The translations under genes were made by a program, and so were the position numbers. From Ricinus communis (lineage: Eukaryota; Streptophyta; Magnoliopsida; Malpighiales; Euphorbiaceae), in the NCBI RefSeq assembly GCF_019578655.1, contig NC_063256.1:18396531-18460530 (forward strand): a stretch of 64,000 nucleotides of DNA. Direction: 5' to 3'. How positions within the stretch are numbered: the first letter of the stretch is position 1; every line of letters starts with the position of its first letter. The notes below the pieces were generated by a model that was not told the origin of the DNA, ran no database searches, and saw only the letters and a program-made list of their open reading frames with translations. Below, piece by piece: positions 59,201-64,000 of this stretch.

Positions 59201-59594
59201 AAGTTTTATCCTTTCATACGTTCATTAGTCAATTTTGATTTGTCGTGTTTTTTTGTTCTTTCTTTTAATTCGATTCGTATTATTATTCTTTATTTGTCTT
59301 TTATTTTGAATCTATTTTCTATCAAATCAGATTCGGCCTTTACTAGTTATCATAAAGAAAATTAATAAAAAATTTATTTGTTTTGGTGATTTAATTATGG
59401 CCTTTTTCATTTATTTATTCATTAAGATAATAATTCTTCATTACATCTTAGTCATATATGTTTTACTGTGTTTAGGCTTTATCATGTTCATTAAGTCTAG
59501 TTTTGTCTTCTACTTATTGTTTCATTTTAATTCTGATTTGTTTTGAGTTTTAAACACGTGAGTTGTGTGTGAGAGATGTATTGAAAAAATTGCC
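59201..59594 (+). other. Leader of element E
   Basis: T-rich, non-coding sequence. No Gag motif on either strand. Confidence 0.55.
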
Positions 59595-60442
59595 ATGAGC
59601 AACAAAGGGATAACTTGTTTCACATAAGATTTCATATAAAAGGCAAGGCGTGTAATGTGGTTATTGATAGTGGGAGTTGCCCTGATGTTGTAAGTACTCT
59701 CTTGATTAGTAGATTGGGGCTGCTTACCATACTACACCCACGTCCATATAAGCTTCAATGGCTTAATGATTGTGGTGAAGTTAAGGTAAACCAGTAAGCA
59801 ATTATTTCCTTTTCTATTGGTAAATATCATGATGAGGTATTGTGTGATATAGTACTTATGCAGGCTAGTGATATTTTACTTGGGAGATGATGGCAATTTG
59901 ATAGGAGGGCAATGCACGATGGGTACCTCAATAAGTATTCATTCACCAAGGATGGAAGAAAGACTATACTTGCACCACGTTCAGCAAAACAAGTGTATGA
60001 ACACCAATGCAAAGTGGAAAGCATGAGAGTAGAGGCCGAAAAGAAAGAGATGGAAAATAAAAAAAGTGCTTTAGAGAGTGAAAACAAAAAGATTGATGAC
60101 GTAGAGGAGTTACAATGCTCTATTGAAGTCAATAAAGATTCTAAAGGCATAATGAATGAAGATGGTGAAAACGATAATGATTTATAACTTCTGAGTGAAA
60201 CAAAAGATGAAGAGATCATTGTTGAAGATGAAGCAAAAGTTGAGCTGGTGAAGAATGAAGATGTTTTACTTGATGCCATTGAGCCACTTCAATATGTTGA
60301 GTTAATTGGTATTGTAAGTATTATTTGTTCTAAAGTTCCTCTAACAACTTTTATGAAAGATCTGCAGGTTGTTAATGAGTTAGTATTGTTCTTCGAGATT
60401 ACATGTTTGCTTCTTTCACAATATTCAGGCAAGATTCAATGA
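59595..60442 (+). pseudogene. Protease-linker-acidic ORF of element E
   Basis: The protein start EQQRDNLFHIRFHIKG leads to an intact aspartic protease site, CNVVIDSGSCPDVVST, then KLQWLNDCGEVKV. A TAA at about 59795 and a TGA in the ILLGR-WQF region break it. The downstream frame (59912-60187) has NKYSFTKDGRK, a long Glu/Lys linker with coiled-coil character (KVESMRVEAEKKEMENKK) and an acidic part. It ends at 60442 after VEDEAKVELV and SKVPLTTFMKDLQVVN. In autonomous relatives RT would follow the linker; here the acidic tail leads straight to the polypurine tract. The long serine-rich ORF on the other strand is a shadow. Confidence 0.75.
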
Positions 60443-60452
60443 TGAATTTTTC

Positions 60453-60466
60453 AAAGAAAAGGGGGA
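60453..60466 (+). other. Polypurine tract of element E
   Basis: AAAGAAAAGGGGGA directly before the LTR start TGATATGAACC. Confidence 0.87.
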
Positions 60467-61283
60467 TGATATGAACCAAACTAGCACAATGAATCCTACT
60501 CCAACAAGGAGTTTTGATGACGCAAATCCTACTAGCTTAAGGAATCCTAATCCAACAAGGAGTCCTGACTCCACTAGGAATCCTAATTCAGTAAGAAGTC
60601 TTGATAATATTAGGAGTTCAAGCAACAAAAGGAATTTTATTTTCAGTAGGAATCCTAATCCAACTAGAAGTCCTAGTCAGATTCAAAGTACAAGTAAGAT
60701 TGGGCTTGATAATCTCAAAATAAACAAGTTAACATATTTTGAGTCCAATACTCAAGAATGGGCGGCATGTCACATGTTACTTAAGCCTAATAGTCATGTT
60801 AATTATATGGGCTTGGGTTGGACGAATTATAGGAGTATATGTTCATTTAAAGAAGTCTTTTAATAGTTAGGAGTATTGTTTTATTATCCTTTTTGTTTAG
60901 GACTTCTATTCCTAGTCTTATTGTTATTTGCTCCTTATCATTATAGAACTAGATTTCTTTAAGGCCTATATAAGCTAGTACGCATTTCTATGTAAAAAGA
61001 GTTGTTGAATATTGGTTATTTTGGAGTTAATTCTCTTCTTTTATTCTTTATGGACTTGGTGAATTTATCAAGTGAAGGCTTGGTATTTTACAAACTTAGT
61101 TTAATCTAAACTTCTGTTTATGTTTATACAGCCTTTAAATCTTTATAATTAAGGTTCTTAAGTACAAGTTATTTAAGGGTCTTGTTGGAAGTTAGAGTTT
61201 TTTTACTTGATTAGATTAATGATCCTTAGTAAAGACATCAACATTGAATATGGGTTTGGCACAAGTTAGCCACGTTCGTATCA
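60467..61283 (+). repeat. 3' LTR of element E, divergent
   Basis: Starts TGATATGAACCAAACTAGCAC and shares the short tandem repeat of LTR-F to about 60700. After that it is different sequence with its own TATA region (CCTATATAAGCTAGTACGC near 60968). I take the end at CCACGTTCGTATCA. An open frame of 130 codons (60471-60863) runs through the tandem repeat (RNPNPTRSPDSTRNPNS); it is repeat-driven and probably not a gene. Confidence 0.65.
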
Positions 61284-61353
61284 CACCATACTAAGGCATA
61301 GTTGGTGAATTGAACAGTGGCTAATTTGACCTTCTTTTCCTCAGAATAGTGAT

Positions 61354-62065
61354 TGATATGGAACCTCCATGAACAAGCTTGAGAACCCTTTTAAATTACA
61401 GACCCCCAACATATTAACATGAAAACCTCAAGAACCAATTTGGTTCAACCCTAAGAAAGGTTAGAAATTACTTAGAAAGATGATTAATAATTAGAATTTA
61501 GAAAACTTGTTCCTAAATCCCAATTTCAAAATAGTACACAAGAAGATCAATCTACTTGAATGTTTCTTAACCATGCATTCTACACAAGAACACAAAGACA
61601 AAAGCAAAAAAGCTTTTAGGTTCAATAACCAATTATGATTCAAACTTAACTTTAACTTTTTTTTTTAATTCATTACATCAAATTTGTACTAGCATTATAT
61701 AGGCCTTAGAAAACCCTAAATCTTAACTAATAAGGATTTATATCTCATATAGGATAAAGATAAGCTTCCTAACTAAAGGAGATAACTTAAACAAAGTCCT
61801 AATTAGGTTAAAATATATGTGTGGCTGCCCATAATAAGCCATAAAATCCTAATTTATATAAGTCATATAGATGGGCCTCATAACATAAGCCAAGTTAGGC
61901 CTAAAGTCTTGATATGCTTCAATTCAGCTTCTTTGGTCTTTTTAAGCCCAATTATATTCATTCAAGCCCAATAAACTGAATTAGATTAATGAGCCTTGTA
62001 CTTAAATCCAATTCTTCAAGCCTTGATGTGTCCTTAGCCCAAATGTCTTGGATAAGCTCATTGAC
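61354..62065 (-). repeat. LTR-F fragment, minus orientation
   Basis: Reverse complement of about 58480-59172: TGATATGGAACCTCCATGAA, CAAGAACCAATTTGGTTCAA, ATAGATGGGCCTCATAACAT. The tip with the short tandem repeat is missing. No element body is attached. Confidence 0.82.
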
Positions 62066-62637
62066 TTACAATAAAATCACTTAGAAAGTAATAGATTACT
62101 TCCTAAACTAAATAAGAAATAAAACTAAATTCCTAAATAATTAACAATCAAGTTTCACCTATAATTAAGATAGGAAAAAGAGAAATAGATCATTTAGAGA
62201 GTAAATCATTACTTCTTAAATAAAATAAAACAAATAAGAAATTTCTTAGATAAAATATAAGAGATACCAGCCTCCTTGTTGACTAGTCAGCAAGTTTAAG
62301 TTAAAACCCTAATTACTTAAGGAGGTCACACACATAAGCTTGTTCTTTAAGTCCTCCTTGGCCTAACTTGCTTTCTCAGTGCCTTAGTAGCTTGATTTGA
62401 ATAATTACGGCCCAATTAGAATTAATCAAGCCCCTTGGTATTGGATCAAGCTAATATATCTAGGCCTTGATTTTAGAGTATACTCATCATGGCTAGTGTC
62501 TTGAACCCAAATATTCTTGATAAGCCTAACAAGTACTTCCGTCATCTTTTTGGCCCTTCATCTTGTAATTAGTATTTCTTGGATGCTTAAAGGGTCTTGG
62601 CCTTTTGAAGTATATGGACTCTTGGCCTAGGTCATAT
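62066..62637 (-). repeat. Further LTR-like fragment
   Basis: Non-coding, AT-rich, with LTR-like phrases shared in style with LTR-F and LTR-A (GGCCCAATTAGAATTAATCAA, CCCAAATATTCTTGATAAGCC). It ends GGTCATATCA, which would be an LTR start on the minus strand. Family not assigned. Confidence 0.45.
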
Positions 62638-63437
62638 CAATAGGCACCAATCCCATGCTTGGACAAATGCAAAGAAAGAAAATTAGTTGATTGAGTATTG
62701 ATATCATTCACCGAATGATTGCAGACATATCTTCTAGAGGAAAGAAGGAACTATGAGAATCGCGGCATACCCTAATATTCCGATTCAGGATTTGCACCTT
62801 TGGGATCTGCATCATTCCTTATTTCTCAAGGCATGAGGAATCCTGATGACAGAAGGATTGGCATAAGGAATCATGGGAACACATTAGGGCTTAGCTTGAT
62901 GATCAAGCAGGATAAGACGTAAATCCACGCGCGTAAGGGAGAAATCATGTTGCTTTCGATTAATCCAAGCAGGAATGAGCATGTTTTGATGTTTGATAGG
63001 CATATAATGACGTAAATTGGCTCGGAGTGTTATTAGGTACGTCAATGCCAATTTTTCCCTATTTTTGTTAGGGAATCATGGGAACACAATTAACAAGCTT
63101 GACCGGTAGCACTGGGGCATGACTTGATGATCAAGCAGCACAGGACACAAATCCACATGCATAAGGGTGAAATCATGTTTGTTTTGATTAATACAAGCGG
63201 GAATGTCGGCATTTAATATTTGGGAGTCATATAATCAAGTAAATTGAGCCACAGTGTTATTGGGTATGCCCATGAAAATTTCTTCTTATTTTTGTTAAGG
63301 AATCATGTGAACGTAATTGACAAGCTTCACCAGTGGCATTGGAGCGTGACTTGATGATCAAGTAGGACAAGACGAAAATCCATGGGCGTGATCAAGAAAG
63401 CATGTTGCTTTCGATTATTCCAGGCAGGAATTTGCAC
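62638..63437 (+). repeat. LTR-X fragment with three ~205-230-bp subrepeats
   Basis: Contains the unit boundary (TCTTCTAGAGGAAAGAAGGAAC, then TATGAGAATCGCGG at about 62752). The segment starting GGAATCATG(G/T)GAAC occurs at about 62868, 63071 and 63299, so a part of the unit is triplicated here, more divergent than in the main array. Confidence 0.75.
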
Positions 63438-64000
63438 AATTTGATAAAGTTGAGAAAAAAATTTGATCACTTAACACACTTTACAAAGAAACAAATGATT
63501 GTAAAAAGTTGAGAAATGAATTTGCAAGAGTTTTGGTATATCTAATTCACACACTTAGTTGTAGAGTCTTTAATAGGGGTATTTATATACATACCAACCC
63601 CTTGGAGACGTTATAATGAAGCCAAAACTTTCTAATATTAAGATTTGATGAATTGGAAAAAATTGCCTAAAGTCATAGAAAGTGCCCCCGCGCTTACTTA
63701 AAAGAGACATTGGGGCTCCAACAGCTCTAGCCACGTGGAACTGATAGGGTGGCTGATGTCTCAATGGCTACTGACATCGCATTAATTGCAAAAATAGGCC
63801 CCGTGCCGCAATAGCACCCTCGTGCTTGCCTTGACTGTGCCTAGAAGTGCCCTCGCTCTTCTCGTGTGCTATCTTTTGCCAAAATTTGTCTCAAGGCTTA
63901 AAGAGAGGTGCCCTCGCGCTTCTTGGAGCTTTTACATTTGACTGCCAGGTGTCATGAGATGATTAGCCTTTTGTCAGGTGGACTTTTCAATGCCTTGTAA
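63438..64000 (-). other. Promoter-like LTR piece at the window edge
   Basis: No ORF of note. On the minus strand GTATATAAATACCCC (TATA-like, about 63581-63593) is preceded by a GC-richer part in which GTGCCCTCGCGCTT-like words recur at about 63681, 63815, 63849 and 63909. GC words upstream of a TATA box resemble the U3 plan of the Athila LTR, but the motif is different. It is probably the LTR of an element that continues beyond the window. Confidence 0.4.

Larger units (their letters stand above)
58242..61283 (+). mobile_element. Element E: non-autonomous LTR-F element
   Basis: A complete 931-bp 5' LTR (58242-59172), a mutated tRNA-Met primer site, a 1.3-kb internal region with only a protease-linker-acidic ORF, a polypurine tract and a divergent 3' LTR (60467-61283). 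Neither gag nor RT, RNase H or integrase is present, so it would be mobilised in trans. The two LTRs agree for the first ~230 bp and then differ, so the 3' LTR is recombinant or from another subfamily. Confidence 0.82.

Noticed and set aside
59827..60279. Minus-strand serine-rich ORF of 150 residues (and a similar one at 35296-35676)
   Set aside because: Antisense shadow of the Glu/Lys-rich linker and acidic tail; codons for Glu and Lys read backwards as Ser, Phe and Leu.
60471..60863. 130-residue ORF with RNPNPTRSP repeats
   Set aside because: Lies in the LTR tip and follows the ~20-bp tandem repeat; no start context or domain, and the frame is not kept in the other LTR-F copies.

Overview
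This window is repeat-rich nuclear DNA from a flowering plant, probably a eudicot. It is AT-rich and full of Ty3/Gypsy LTR retrotransposons with plant-type primer-binding sites (initiator-tRNA-Met TGGTATCAGAGC and a tRNA-Asp-like site). It also holds an Athila-lineage element, an Ogre/Tat-like element and tandem satellite arrays. I found no intact host gene, no rRNA or tRNA gene and no CRISPR array. Every protein-like stretch I can identify is a decayed transposon ORF or a satellite shadow. The setting looks like pericentromeric or other heterochromatin. I cannot name the species.

Layout. 1-4352: a 39-bp minisatellite with ~420-bp higher-order repeats and a ~1.4-kb inverted block. 4357-11012: element A, a minus-strand Gypsy element with gag, PR, RT, RH and IN remnants and two truncated LTRs, one of which carries a 210-bp triplication. 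11013-12974: a second gag fragment and a mosaic of LTR pieces, two of them in inverted orientation. 12976-32989: an Ogre/Tat-like plus-strand element with a >3-kb LTR, no gag-pol, and antisense ORF remnants including a plant-mobile-domain (PMD)-like protein. It is split by a complete 13.1-kb minus-strand Athila element (16263-29386; target duplication CATAT). 32990-37080: two short non-autonomous elements without pol. 37081-51829: an array of ~1-kb units (LTR-X), plus-strand and later minus-strand, interrupted by three LTR insertions (39028-40532, 45326-47719, 49125-50550). 51830-58215: element D, minus strand, with PR-RT-RH-IN but no recognisable gag. 58242-61283: element E, plus-strand, non-autonomous. 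61284-64000: LTR fragments, more LTR-X and a promoter-like piece at the edge.

Names used here: LTR-A is the LTR of element A; LTR-D that of element D; LTR-F the family at 58242-59172; LTR-G the family at 34335-35240; LTR-X the ~1-kb unit of the tandem arrays.

How it fits together. The elements are nested and recombined. The Athila copy landed inside the Ogre/Tat-like copy, and solo LTRs landed inside the LTR-X array. The non-autonomous elements share one PR-derived acidic ORF and would depend on proteins from relatives such as A or D. Decay is by frameshifts and by transitions (CAG to TAG, GAC to AAC) of the kind expected for methylated cytosines. Several integrase and RNase H catalytic acids are lost. 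The most interesting signals are an LTR-like second promoter before the third Athila ORF, an LTR-derived satellite, the shared ORF of the non-autonomous elements, and the antisense PMD ORF.
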